Assembly: GCA_003290165.1 (NCBI GenBank)
Contig: QNQO01001160.1
Coordinates: 186,001-250,000, forward strand
Direction: 5' to 3'
DNA length: 64,000 nucleotides
Origin: Berberis thunbergii
Taxonomy: Eukaryota; Streptophyta; Magnoliopsida; Ranunculales; Berberidaceae
In this document: positions 10,130-20,893 of the stretch, in pieces
Layout of the letters: every line of letters starts with the position of its first letter
How positions within the stretch are numbered: the first letter of the stretch is position 1
Translations under genes and position numbers: made by a program
The notes under the pieces: model-generated
What the model was told of the DNA's origin: nothing
The model's input: only the letters and a program-made list of their open reading frames with translations
Database searches by the model: none

Positions 10130-12402
10130 TAGGGGTGGGCACGGGACGGGATGGGACGAGATATACTCATCCCTATCTCATCCCGTTCATAGGGGATCAG
10201 GACGGGACGGGATCAGCGTGCCAATCTTCTTCACTTGCAGTCTGAGTCTGAGCAGTCTGCTGAACTGCTGGACTGGAACTGCTACCCTCTTTAACTAACA
10301 AGCGAATTTCACAATACACCTGATCAGGCAATTTACTTAATATTGACCAGTTCCAATGATTTTGAATGATAATATCAACTGAGAACCTCGTCTTCTTCCT
10401 GGTTCTCTGTACTCTAGACATTTGTTTTCACAAAAATTCAAAACTCCCATCAATGTCCAAGACTTGGGAGTTTAAAAGGAAAAACCAAAATATTAGGATA
10501 CTAAAATACAGTTTTGAAATTGTTTTACAAAATCTATCAAAAGACATTTTGGTAGAAAACAATATGGGACTGGAGACTTTTTGTTCATAGTTTTTTTTAT
10601 TTTTTATGTTTTTGAAAGAAGGGCTTATCAAAATGAATTTGATTTGGATTAGTCATTTAGAGCAACAAAAATGGCAAATGCAGAGAATAAGGAATCAATC
10701 TGTGTTCTGGGTCAGGTATATGTGTATCCCATATTTTTCAAAACTTACAAAATAAAATCAATAGATGCACCGCCATCCAGAAAGCTAAAATTTACAAAAT
10801 GAGTTGTGATTCACCATGTATGGTGATGGTCAGTACAGCTTATACAATTTCCAAATCACAATATATATGGTTGTTCATTTTGAATCCTGGAACAGTACAC
10901 ATTCAAAAAAGTAGTTCAACTACAACTCATGTATTAATGGCTATTAGTTGGTGTACTTTGGAGAATACTGTAAAATGTTTCAATTTGTATCTTCGATACC
11001 TTTCAAATCATCTTTGAATTGAGTTGGAAATGGAGTTGGGATGTCAAAGGACTGAAACTTCAAACTGATGTATATTTAAGGTGCTTGACAATTGACAAAT
11101 ACACTAATCGAGCAGGAAACGTAGAAGAAAGGCAGAAAATATGTATAGTACCAGGGAACAGCAAGAAAATGGGAAGAAACCCAATGTCCATGACCAATCT
11201 AGTATCATCTAGATATCTATATGGAGGCTAGATTACTCTAGAAAATTGATCTTGTCGTCATAAGAGTTGTTCAGTAAGATGAATAGTCAACACATTTTGA
11301 TGAATAATTGTTGTGTGTGTTACCGTAAACCATGTTAACTCTGCCGCTGCATTAGCAAGACTTCTATAGCATGCAAAAATTCTGAAAACAAGAATGAATC
11401 TCACTTATAGAATACTGAAATAAGAAAGCCATCCTGACCAGTGGCAGAGAGTATTAGTTTCAATAAAATAGGTCATGAAAGTTTGTGATTCTCCATGGTG
11501 AAACAAACATATACTTGACAAGGATGGATCATGAATGGAGTCTAATAGTAACAATAGAGGTTATCGGCATTATGTTTAATTAGTTTTCACTACATAATGT
11601 AAGCGAATGCCTTATCAATAATTAATGCAAACCAGTGTGTCGAAACATCACAATCCATATTCTGATCAACAATTACTTATCACCCAGTAATTCATTGGGC
11701 TGAAAACTATACCAGCACTATGTCCTATGATATCATCCCATCTTCTGCATCACCCTCTGACTTTTTGCTGCACATGATGAAATCCCCAAACTTTATAAGG
11801 TTCAATAAGATAGATGTGATGGAATTGATCTGAATATACATTGAGAATGAGAATTGAGAAAGTGAGAACAGTATTACAAATTTAGATATGTGTGAGAGAT
11901 TCATTGAGATATTAAATAAGTAAAAATATTATATACATCAGTATATTTGTATGGGCATCCACAATTCTAAAATAAATAATTAAATAAAAATATTAATAAT
12001 TAATATTAATAAATTAGTTCGGGACGGGACTGGATTGGCGGGATTGAAAATCTTCATCCCATCCCATTCTAGATTGGGACGGGACGGGATCGGGATGAAA
12101 TATTAATAATTAATATTAATAAATTAGTTCGAGACGAGACTGGATTGGCGGGATTGAAAATCTTCATCCCATCCCATTCTAGATTGGGACGGGACGGGAT
12201 CGGGATGAAATATTAATAATTAATATTAATAAATTAGTTCGGGACGAGACTGGATTGGCGGGATTGAAAATCTTCATCCCATCCCATTCTAGATTGGGAC
12301 GGGACGGGATCGGGATGAAATTATTCAATCCCATTAAGACTCGAAAAAATCGGGATGAGATCGGAACAGGAACGGGATCGCGGGATGGGATGCCTACCCC
12401 TA
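10130..12402 (+). mobile_element. hAT-type non-autonomous transposon, copy 2
   Basis: The ends are TAGGGGTGGGC and GCCTACCCCTA, matching copies 1 and 3 with one substitution. The flanking 8-bp duplication is CCATCTAT (10122-10129) against CCATTTAT (12403-12410), 7 of 8 identical. The GGGACGGGAT-rich ends match the other copies, while about 1.7 kb of interior is different. It contains a minus-strand ORF at 10197-10421 (…DIIIQNHWNWSILSK…) and a plus ORF at 11019-11231. I recognise neither. No transposase is visible. Confidence 0.9.
11991..12320. repeat. 110-bp sequence repeated three times in tandem within hAT copy 2
   Basis: TATTAATAATTAATATTAAT recurs at about 11991, 12101 and 12211, each followed by the subterminal GTTCGGGACG-type block and ending GGGATCGGGATGAAA. 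The three units are almost identical, so the amplification is recent. Copies 1 and 3 have this block only once. Confidence 0.95.
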
Positions 12403-12768
12403 CCATTTATAAAAGGGATAGGAGTATGAAAATAAAAAATTGACCAAAAAATGGTTACCAAACTTCACTAGTTAGAATTGTTACTTTAAAACACAACCAC
12501 AAACACCATTTATAAAAGGGGTAAAAGTGTAAAAAAATCAAAACTTAATCCAAAAGTGATTGCCAAACTTGGCTGACTAAAATTGTTTTTTGTCATACTT
12601 GGCAGCTCTTCCGCCAAATATTAGAAGTTAAATAATTGAATTTAGCTCTTACTTTAAAGTTGTGATTATTGATTAATTAAGAATGTAGGAGATGATAATC
12701 AATAATGATTTTCAGACCTAATTGGTAGATAGTTTGTTTGGGGAGTTGCCAAGAAAGATCACTTACTA

Positions 12769-12924
12769 TGAGCCTTTCTAGAGAGTCAAGCCCGCACGGT
12801 CAGGCTCGTACCAGGCCAGTCCAATATCATTCATCATTGTAGAGATGCTGAAAAATTTTCAATCTCTAGGATGATGAATGGTATTGGGCTGGCCTGCCAC
12901 AGGCCTGGCTCTCTAAATTTTTTG
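12769..12924. repeat. Mutator-type foldback MITE, 156 bp
   Basis: The arms TTTCTAGAGAGTCAAGCCCG and (complement of the right side) AGAGAGCCAGGCCTGTGGCAG pair. Inner segments around GGCCAGTCCAATATCATTCATCAT also pair. The flanking 9 bp are CACTTACTA (12760-12768) and CACTTATTA (12925-12933), 8 of 9 identical. The 9-bp duplication size suggests Mutator-like transposition. Confidence 0.8.
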
Positions 12925-12933
12925 CACTTATTA

Positions 12934-14249
12934 TAATCTTCTTCATTTCTTGGTCCCGTTGTATTGACCATAATATATATACACTATAAATCTTAGAATT
13001 AAACTACTTAGCCTTGTCCTTAATGAGAAATTTATTAGAGAAATATCATTACTAATTTTAGTTGAAAATGTTGTAAATACTGGAGATACAATTATTATAG
13101 TCTAAATGTTTTAAAGATCCAAAGGTTTTCAATGCGCGGTGCATTTAGGTAACTTCATGTTTTAAAGTTGGGAACTTTTGTGATTTTGGTTGGTAACTTA
13201 AATGAGTGATAAGTTTGGTCAGATGATGGTGCCTAAGTTAAAGTACATTTTTCCTTTTAATATATGTAGGTGACAAATTTTTTTGCATGTACTATACATC
13301 CAAATTTGTGTATGTACCGACGCATTGCTCTCAAATAAGGTTCTACAATGCAAAGAACTAAGAAAACTTTACACATTTAAATCCTTAATCATAGGTGACA
13401 GTGCGATAAGCATCCAAATAATTTGTAGGACATTCGCTTGATGATTACTCAATCCTTTTTTGGAGAAAGCGAGCATGGGTTTGAAGGATCCCCAAATAAT
13501 TTTAGGGCTTGATGATTACTCAATTTTTATTATTAGCGAAAAAGTCAAGCTTAATAATATTAGAATATAGCGATGTGATCAATACTGGACATATTGCTAT
13601 GTTTGTCATAGAGCACCACATTACGATATCACAAACGCTATTCGATCTGATGTCTGCATCCTCCTATATGGGGTTTGCTTTTCTACAACAAATTATTGCA
13701 TATTCTACAGGAGAAATAACAGCAAAGATTCTAATGCTAAGCAACCGTATCATCCTTGTTCTCGTAATCATCATCATCAAAGCCAATTTCTGGTTTTTTT
13801 GGGATCAGTTACACTATTTTGGTTCTTCAAGTAATGCGTTCTTCTTACATATATTCGCTTAATTCAAGTTCAAAAATGGTTTTCTTCACCGTCTTTATTC
13901 AAGTTTTTAACGATTGTCCTCTCCATTTGCACCCTCTATTAACTTACCAATCTAGAGACTTTCTAATTGGCGATGTGCTTGATCTCTTTCACATGAATAA
14001 ATCACGTTAAATGTCTTTATCGAATTTTGTCATCTATAAACACTGCACCTAAGTATCTCATAATTCTTTTATTCATAATTTTATTCTACGTGTTTACCAC
14101 ACATCCATTTTAATATATGTTAATTTGTAATAAATTTCCTCCATGTCGGTAGCTCCAGATATAATGTGATGTCAATTTCCTGCTTGAATCCAATCTGGGA
14201 CTTCATCTCAGACTTAAACTCTACACAGCTTGAACCACTGGCATGTTCG
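12934..14249. other. Intergenic stretch with an unassigned 117-codon ORF
   Basis: The plus-strand ORF at 13509-13862 is hydrophobic and Ile/Leu rich. It matches no family I know and has no clear promoter. AT-rich sequence of this length can give such an ORF by chance, so I do not call a gene. Nothing else is recognised. Confidence 0.4.
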
Positions 14250-14450
14250 TATTTACTTTGCTAAATGTCGAGGGATTGAGCGAGGAAACCAGCAAGGGAA
14301 ATGAGGTGGAGGGGTTGGAAATCGTCCACCCCTCTCAAGATATGCGAGCGAAAAGTCAACCCTCACATCTCGAGGGGGTGGACGGTTTCCACCCCCTCCA
14401 CCTCATTTCCCTCGCTGGTTTCCTCGCTCAATCCCTCCACATTTAAAATT
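14250..14450. repeat. Long near-perfect foldback MITE (GTCGAGG family)
   Basis: TAAATGTCGAGGGATTGAGC, followed by GAGGAAACCAGCAAGGGAAA and GAGGTGGAGGGG, is mirrored on the right by the complementary strand with only a few differences. This gives an inverted repeat of about 75 bp per arm around a short loop. Two relatives are at 14754-14914 and 28838-29026. I could not fix a target duplication for this copy. Confidence 0.8.
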
Positions 14451-14682
14451 TCTGCATTGCCAAATATGCTAATCAGCCAGATTAGCTAGCTATAGCCATA
14501 TTTTGATCTGACAAAATACTTCCATCTAAATAAATTTTCCTACATCATTCAATTGAACGTGTTTTCCGCAGATCATGTTATGTATTTATCGGTTGATAAT
14601 AAATATAATGACAATACTAAACTTAAATATCAAATTTCATTGTAAATATTAAAGATCCCCATCTATAATGTTAGAGTAAGTC

Positions 14683-14994
14683 TAGCCAGTTTAATGAGTC
14701 AGCCTGATTTGCTGGTTTGGCTGGCTTTTTACACTTCTTACTCATTTTTTTAAGAGTATTCTAGTTGTCGAGGGAGTGGGCGAGAAAAACAGTGAGGGAG
14801 GGGATCATTCCCCTCGGGATGTGCACATTGACTTTTTGCATGCATTTCGAGGAGGATGAATGGTCCACTCCCTCATTGTTTTCGCCGCCCACTTTCTGAC
14901 ATTTAGAATTTTCGTTTTTTTAAAACACAACCATAAACATCACTTAAGAGGAGGGATGACAATGTAAAAAAACCAATTAGACTGATTAGAATTT
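14683..14994. repeat. Foldback MITE, family 1, split by a second MITE
   Basis: The left part (AGTCTAGCCAGTTTAATGAG, then TTTTTACACTTCTTACTC) resumes at 14924 as AACACAACCATAAACATCAC and ends at AATTAGACTGATTAGAATTT. The arms are degenerate but in the same order as the copies at 9838 and 10041. The GTCGAGG-family element at 14754-14914 is inserted in it. Confidence 0.6.
14754..14914. repeat. Mutator-type foldback MITE of the GTCGAGG family
   Basis: It starts GAGTATTCTAGTTGTCGAGG and ends CTGACATTTAGAATTTTCG, which are imperfect inverted repeats. It is flanked by TTTTTTTAA on both sides (14745-14753 and 14915-14923). That duplication has the 9 bp expected, but its low complexity weakens it as proof. 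Confidence 0.7.
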
Positions 14995-16240
14995 CTGATA
15001 ATGTTAAAAGCCTTAGGCAATATATTAAAAGCTAATAGGTATTAAATCCAAGATTGTCAGTATCCGATGTCAAGCGATGAGTCTTACCATTAAGGTCTCT
15101 AGATATAAATCTATATTGTCAAAAAGGAAACATAAGAAGTAGGCGTTTAATATTACAAATAAGAGAGCGTCAGACCCAATGTACAGTAGAGAGTTGTTGA
15201 GATTTGCCTTCCTAATGGATGAGGTCAAGAATGATCACCGAGTCTCCAAAAAGATGTCTGATTCTCCATCTTTGCGCTTAAATGAGTAGTAAGGTCTCTT
15301 CATCAACATATCCTTCCGCCATCATGTTATCGCATACTTTTTTAACTGAGCAAACCTAGAGATCAGTTCTGTTTGTAGTTTTATTCAATACATCATGTAT
15401 TGTGACGATGAATGTATAAGTTTTGCATATTTCAACATGCCGTGAGCAAATTCTATCTAGATACCACGAGCAATGCTACTTTTGTCTTGCATAATTTTCT
15501 TTATTTCTTATATTTATGGCAAACATGGCATCCTCCACTAATGGTATACAGGCACTCGCCATTCACCAGAAACAGCTCAATGTGCACTATTGGATCCACA
15601 ATATCTGTGGGCATGCATGACTGTGGTAATACTTGCTTGGGCAACGAGGCAAAGCGCACTTTTTTGTTTTGTTTTTTTTATTCACCTTAGATGCTGCAAA
15701 TTTTGGACCTGTGATTTCATCCGTTACAAGTCTATCACTAAGCTGTACTCCATCATCGCAAAACACACTTACCAATCAAACAACATTGACTATCATCGAG
15801 ATCTACCCCACTTAAAATTTAAAAATCACAACAACACTCAATAGAAGCCATGGTTCCCCTTAATCCCCACACTAAGGACACGCTATGTACCCAAAAGCCG
15901 AATTAAACTCTTTGTGCTTCCCCACCACCCTTTGTGTTCAGGCTGTCATTCCCCCACTCTACGATCATCAAAATATCATGAGAATAGATTCATATGAAGC
16001 TAAGTTTGTAAAATTTGTTACAAATGATGGTAAAAAAAAAAAATCAACTTTTTAATGAAACGATTTATAAATTTGAGCTATGAAATGATAATTGTAGAGT
16101 GATGTTACTTGGGACTTGGAGTGGCTAAGCACATAAATGATGGTACCACTAGGTCATGGATTTAAATCCAGCCAATGACGTATTTATCAGTTTATGGTGT
16201 ATTGATCAATTATGAGATCCTAAAAACCCACCTCGCCTTC

Positions 16241-16312
<72 letters not shown>

Positions 16313-17224
16313 GATGGAAAATAGTAAAAGGGGGTTTGGAAAGGAATTTGAAATCAAAGCCGTGACTTCAAACGATATTTGACGATATGGAGTCAACATT
16401 ACCCAACCCTAATCAAAACACCCATATCAATCTTTTTAGCCAAAATAATAAAATGATATGGTGCTACGCTAGTTAGTAGAGTTGTGGCATATGGAACAAC
16501 CTGTCTAGGATTCAAATTTTGCCGGCAACATTTGATGGTTCTGGGATCTTGTTAAAAACCATGTTTTCCTTAAAAAAAAATGGATTGAAAAAAAAATGAT
16601 ACAGTAAATGACTTTAAGCGAGTTACCATTTACTAGTGGTAGTCGAGAAACTTGTACTAGGGAGCTTATTCTTCTTGACCTATTTTATACATTATTATAT
16701 TAATTTTGATCCTTTAATTGTGAATAACAATTCAAAATAATTTTCAATTATATATACACACATGTTCATAAAATCCTCCATGATTGAACTTTTTATTATC
16801 AAAATCCACCAAGTCAAAGAGCAATTAGTTGATCGTGAGTGAAGTGGGCAAGTGGATGATCCCCAACAATACACAATCACAAACTTTATAAGATATTATT
16901 GATGGTGCTATTGTACTTTTTTTCAAGCTGTTTTTTTTTTTAAACTTTATTTATAATACCTTTTTATGTAAAAAATGAATGTCAAGAGCATTCATGATAT
17001 GTCGGCATGGATTTTGTTACAATTGGGTTTTGAAAAGTTGAGGTACCTTTTTGAAGTGCTCAAATGGGTTATGAACCACTTTTTGAACGATAAATGCAAT
17101 CAATTATAGGTGCAACTATACGTATAATTGTTAACAAAAACAAAAAACTAAACTGCATGGATGAACAAAGCTAAAATGCATGAAATCTTGTGTGAGTGTA
17201 CATAGATAAACGCAATATGCGAAA
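14995..17224. other. Intergenic AT-rich stretch with a long (AT)n at 16244-16311
   Basis: The only clear structure is the 68-bp AT microsatellite. Two tRNA-like but heavily decayed segments (about 16120-16230 and 16460-16570, each with a box-B-like motif and followed by TTTTTAGG or AAAACC) may be old SINEs. ORFs around 15412-15844 overlap in several frames and show no family motif. Confidence 0.4.
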
Positions 17225-17340
17225 TGTATAATGGCTTAGTGGTTGAGCGGTGGCGAATGATATCACTGAGACACGGGATCATAATCAATCAACGGCATGT
17301 GAGGTGGAAGGGATTAAGGGATAAATAAATAAAAATAAAA
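17225..17340 (+). mobile_element. tRNA-derived SINE copy
   Basis: GGCTTAGTGGTTGAGCGG looks like a pol III box A. It is followed by GGCGAATGATATCACTGAGA and a decayed box B (GGGATCATAATC). The copy ends GGGATTAAGGGATAAATAAAT, an A-rich tail. The same order occurs at about 50480-50590 and 57470-57575. Confidence 0.6.
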
Positions 17341-17992
17341 ATTTGCAATATTTTTCTAAATTTTTCTTTGAATACACTCATGCAAGTATAAGCTAAAGTT
17401 TCAGGCGTTTATGGTTTGGAAGTTGTCTTCTTCGCCAAAACTAAGGTTCAGACGCCATTCAAGGTCTAAAACCTATTTTCTGGGGATCATGAGTTAACTT
17501 CATTAAAAAGTTTGAGCAAACATATTGTATGATCTATTTGGCTTGTGTTGGTGAGATTTAGAGGAGGATTTGTAAAATCATCAAAGTTTTATATCGCATT
17601 TCATTCATGTTTCGCCAACAAACTGATCAAACTTTAAGTTTTCAAACTTCATGAACAAATAATAAATCAATGTCTTAAAGAGTTCATAGAGGTGAAAATC
17701 AAATTTGGGTGAAGGTGCAAAAGGGATTGATGTTTAAAATACTGTTGATCAACCCCTTTAATTCATGTTTTCATCACCAAAGTAGCTTGAACTTTGAGTT
17801 CTTCAACTTCTTGAACAATTGAATCGAGTTTTAAATGAGTTCCGAGATATAGAAACTTAGATCTCAGTGAAGGTGAGATGATCAAAAAACAATAAATTTT
17901 CATGTCTTCTGGAAATAACCCATTTCTACAGTGACCCCATCATGATGATGGATCTTATAAAGTTACATATGATATGAACACAGGTATATATG

Positions 17993-18094
17993 TTACCAAA
18001 TCATAGAGAAGATCCAGGCACTAAATATGTACATAGTCAAGAGAAGGCCAAAAATAGCTAAGAGTATTGAAACATACGTAACCATAGAAGCCAT
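17993..18094 (-). CDS. 33-residue hydrophobic peptide ORF beside MIR390 (unproven)
   Basis: The ORF begins MASMVTYVSILLAIFGLLLT and ends FSAWIFSMIW. It is almost one membrane-spanning segment with hardly any charged residues. It lies on the same strand as MIR390, starting about 84 nt beyond the base of the hairpin, so the primary transcript probably contains it. The longer frame, starting at 18187, would run through the precursor's 3' side, and the internal ATG (18092-18094) looks the more natural start. I do not recognise a family. It could be a real small membrane peptide, a pri-miRNA-encoded ORF, or chance. Confidence 0.35.
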   Translation of the reverse strand: MASMVTYVSILLAIFGLLLTMYIFSAWIFSMIW

Positions 18095-18177
18095 TATGGA
18101 ATGGATGGTTGAGTGTGTGTGTGTGTGTTTGTTTGAAGTTTGAAGATGACCATGACCCAACATGAGATCGAGAGTAA

Positions 18178-18325
18178 GGAGATGCAATAAAACTCAGGAT
18201 GGATAGCGCAATTAACACAAAATTATCATCACCACAAACTATACAACAACATATACATATATGCTTATGTTGGATAATTTTTATAAGGTCATGGCGCTAT
18301 CCCTCCTGAGCTTTACAGAATCTCC
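18178..18325 (-). ncRNA. MIR390: MIR390 precursor hairpin
   Basis: The minus strand carries AAGCTCAGGAGGGATAGCGC plus a final C at 18313-18293, identical to the highly conserved plant miR390. The opposite arm, 18208-18188, reads CGCTATCCATCCTGAGTTTT plus A, the expected miR390 star strand. The arms pair with the GGAGA/TCTCC base of the stem, giving a foldback of about 148 nt with the miRNA on the 5' arm, as in known MIR390 genes. Established role: miR390 is loaded into AGO7 and triggers TAS3 trans-acting siRNAs that repress ARF2/3/4-type auxin response factors. It controls leaf polarity, phase change and lateral roots. It is transcribed by Pol II; a TATA box lies about 134 bp upstream of the hairpin. 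Confidence 0.97.
18293..18313 (-). ncRNA. MIR390: mature miR390
   Basis: A 21-nt sequence on the 5' arm beginning with A, the 5' nucleotide preferred by AGO7 for this miRNA. The star strand is at 18188-18208 and pairs with a 2-nt 3' overhang as expected for Dicer-like processing. Confidence 0.95.
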
Positions 18326-18458
18326 ACTCAAAACCTTTTCGAGAAAATGACCCCTTCAAAGAGACCCATTGAAATTGAAACCACAACGTGGTGTTGAGAC
18401 GAGATGAGAAGAGATGAAACTCACTATTTGGGTGAGAGAGAAGGGGGAGATGTGGGTG

Positions 18459-18466
18459 TATTTATA
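18459..18466 (-). promoter_or_regulatory. TATA box of the MIR390 transcript
   Basis: The minus strand reads TATAAATA followed by CACCCACATCTCCCCC and a CT-rich leader, a typical plant core promoter. Transcription would start near 18430, about 105 nt before the hairpin. Inferred from position and sequence only. Confidence 0.65.
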
Positions 18467-20893
18467 ATGAGAAGAGGGGGCCGACAGAGAAAAAAAAATC
18501 CCATGTGCGAAAAAGCGAGTCTTTTCCGTGACAATGTATAAACTATAAAGTAAATAAATAAGAAAGACGATGATATCTAATAAGAATAATAAATTTACAT
18601 GATTTTGAACGGGACACAATTGAAATTTACAGTTTTAACTGAAGCAAAAATCGAAAGTTTACAGGTGTGACACATTTGAACGAGTATTCAATTGCTGTTA
18701 TAGTAGTAGATTTTTTTTTTTAATCTTTGCCGACCTCGTGACACAGACATTGCCTCTTGTAATTGAGATACGGCCGTTGTGGACTAAGGAGTTAATTAAT
18801 TAATTAGATGGGATTTATAATAGTTTAAGGGTTAATGATCCAAATAATATGAATCTTATCGGTATGTCCAAAAGTGTTTAGCACTTGTTTTTTTTTTCCT
18901 TGACCTTTTCTTTGTAAAGTCTAATGTTTACTTAAATGTACCCTTTTTAACTTGAATTAGAAAATTAAGCTAAATTACGACTTATGGGTTTGGGATAGGA
19001 CATCGGCTTTACGGATTATCAAAGAAGTTTTTCTCGTTCCAATTTATAAGTAAAAAATAAAAATAAAAAATGAAAAAGAAAATTCCCATTATTTTCATCA
19101 TCGATACCAAACTCTAAACCTAATTTATAATGCAACGATGCCAAACTAACCTAATTCATAATGCAACTGCTTGCTTTGACTAACATTTTAGGTGAATAAA
19201 TTATCAATTAAGGACAGTAGGTGCACTTGCACTCCTCATTTCTCGGAATCAAATTCACAAAAATTGTTTCAATTCTTAAGTACGTTTTTCATGCAATCAA
19301 TCAAACCCTAAAAAAAATCTAAAATAGGAAGAAAAAAAATAGTAATAATAGTGTAATTTAAGAACAATACCCCATTCCACTTTAGATGTCTAGTTCAATC
19401 CTGAACCTTTGATTTCATCAACCACAGGTCTACTAGTGGGATCCCATTTGCGTAGTAGTGGTCCAATAATCAAAATTAAATTAAATTCTGAGGTGCTCTA
19501 CTCTCCTAATATAATTGGAACTTGAATATAAAGAGTTAAAGGGCAAGGAATGTGATTTTGCGAAATCTCGTGAAATTTCAAAAGAAATTTTGTTTGATTA
19601 AAAGTTATATTTTTTGAAAATTTTTGTGATTTTTTTTCATTAATTTTGAAATAAAATTGTAAATTTCATTTTTTCTGTAAAAATACAAAACTCAGCTACC
19701 AAAAATTACATTTTTTTTAGGTTTTTTTTTTTGAAAATTTTCAAATTTTTTTCATATTATCAATTCTTCTAATTATGTATTAATTTTTAAAGTTGCCCCT
19801 TGATTTTTTTATTATTATTTCGTCAACGTATATATTAATTTTTGAAATCACTCTTGATATTTTTATTTATATTAATTTCATTTTTATTTCATTTTTTGGC
19901 ATTTAGATTTTATTTAATAAATTTATTTACTTGTATTTATATTTATTCACATTTTTATATACCCTTAAAATTTATTGTATATTTTTTTTACGTATTTTTA
20001 AAATTTTTACATTTTTTTCTTTATACACCCAAATATGTCTTAAATCATAAAAACCAAAATAAACTCGAAAAACGAAATCACAGTACGTAGTTAAGACCAT
20101 CTTTTCAGACTCGTCTAGAGGCAGGACAGCCACACAGCAGAGCACATGAGTCGGGTAATCCTTCCCTCGTAAATCGGATCCTTCTTTTTCATCAAATAAG
20201 CAAACATAATCATTCATGACTCGGGGCCCCATATTTCTTAGTCCTTAAATCCTGCCACGTGTCTCTACTCTTGACTTGCAATCTCGCACAACTTTGACTA
20301 ACCTGACATTGACTTGACATAAGAGATGAATCTAAAGAGACCTTCTAGGCGGCGTGGAAACGCGCGGGAGGGAGGTGTAACCATCCATTCTTATTCAAAC
20401 TGAACCATGAACGATCCTAATTTTTTGGAAAAAAAAATTTAGATGGCAATTGAGTGAATTGGACAAATTTGTCTCCGCCCAATTGAAAATGGATAATACC
20501 TAAATTCGCTCCAAATATTCATTTACAATATTTTTCAAAAACCATCACTGAACCAGACAGATTGGCGAATATCCGCCCTCCGTGAATATATGTTAAGTCT
20601 TTTTGGTGTTCACACAAAAAGAGTTACAAAGAGAGACTATACCCATGTTGAAAGATCTAAATGGATCTGAAAAATAAATAAGTAAACCAAATAAATTGTT
20701 TATCCTAAAATTGAGAAATATACTAAACAATGACATACCGGTATCATCAAAATCTTAAGTTTACAAATAGTAACTATGAAAATTGACCATGGAAGCTCAT
20801 TGACGTTAAATAATAAGAAATTCAGTTCAAAGCCAGCAACCACAGATCTCCGAAAAACCCTAACTGTGAGAAGGGAAAGCTAAATTCCATGGG
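18467..20893. other. Upstream region of MIR390 and AT-rich intergenic DNA
   Basis: Contains the probable MIR390 promoter (right next to 18467) and long A/T-rich runs near 19600-20060. A CCACGTGTC element near 20255 matches a G-box/ABRE core, but no adjacent gene is recognisable. The ORFs at 19842-20232 are low-complexity Phe/Leu/Ile reads of AT-rich sequence. Confidence 0.4.

Larger units (their letters stand above)
10041..12480. repeat. Foldback MITE, family 1, split by hAT copy 2
   Basis: The left arm GTCTATCTAGCCAAGTTTGG (10041) pairs with the complement of the right arm near 12450-12480 (GGTTACCAAACTTCACTAG). The central ACAACCACAAACACCATCTAT at 10111-10129 resumes as CCATTTATAAAAGGG at 12403, so the hAT landed inside a pre-existing MITE. 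A partial further copy follows at about 12481-12590. Confidence 0.7.

Noticed and set aside
13509..13862. 117-codon plus-strand ORF, possible membrane protein gene
   Set aside because: AT-rich and Ile/Leu/Phe-heavy composition expected by chance, no family motif, no supporting promoter or splice structure.
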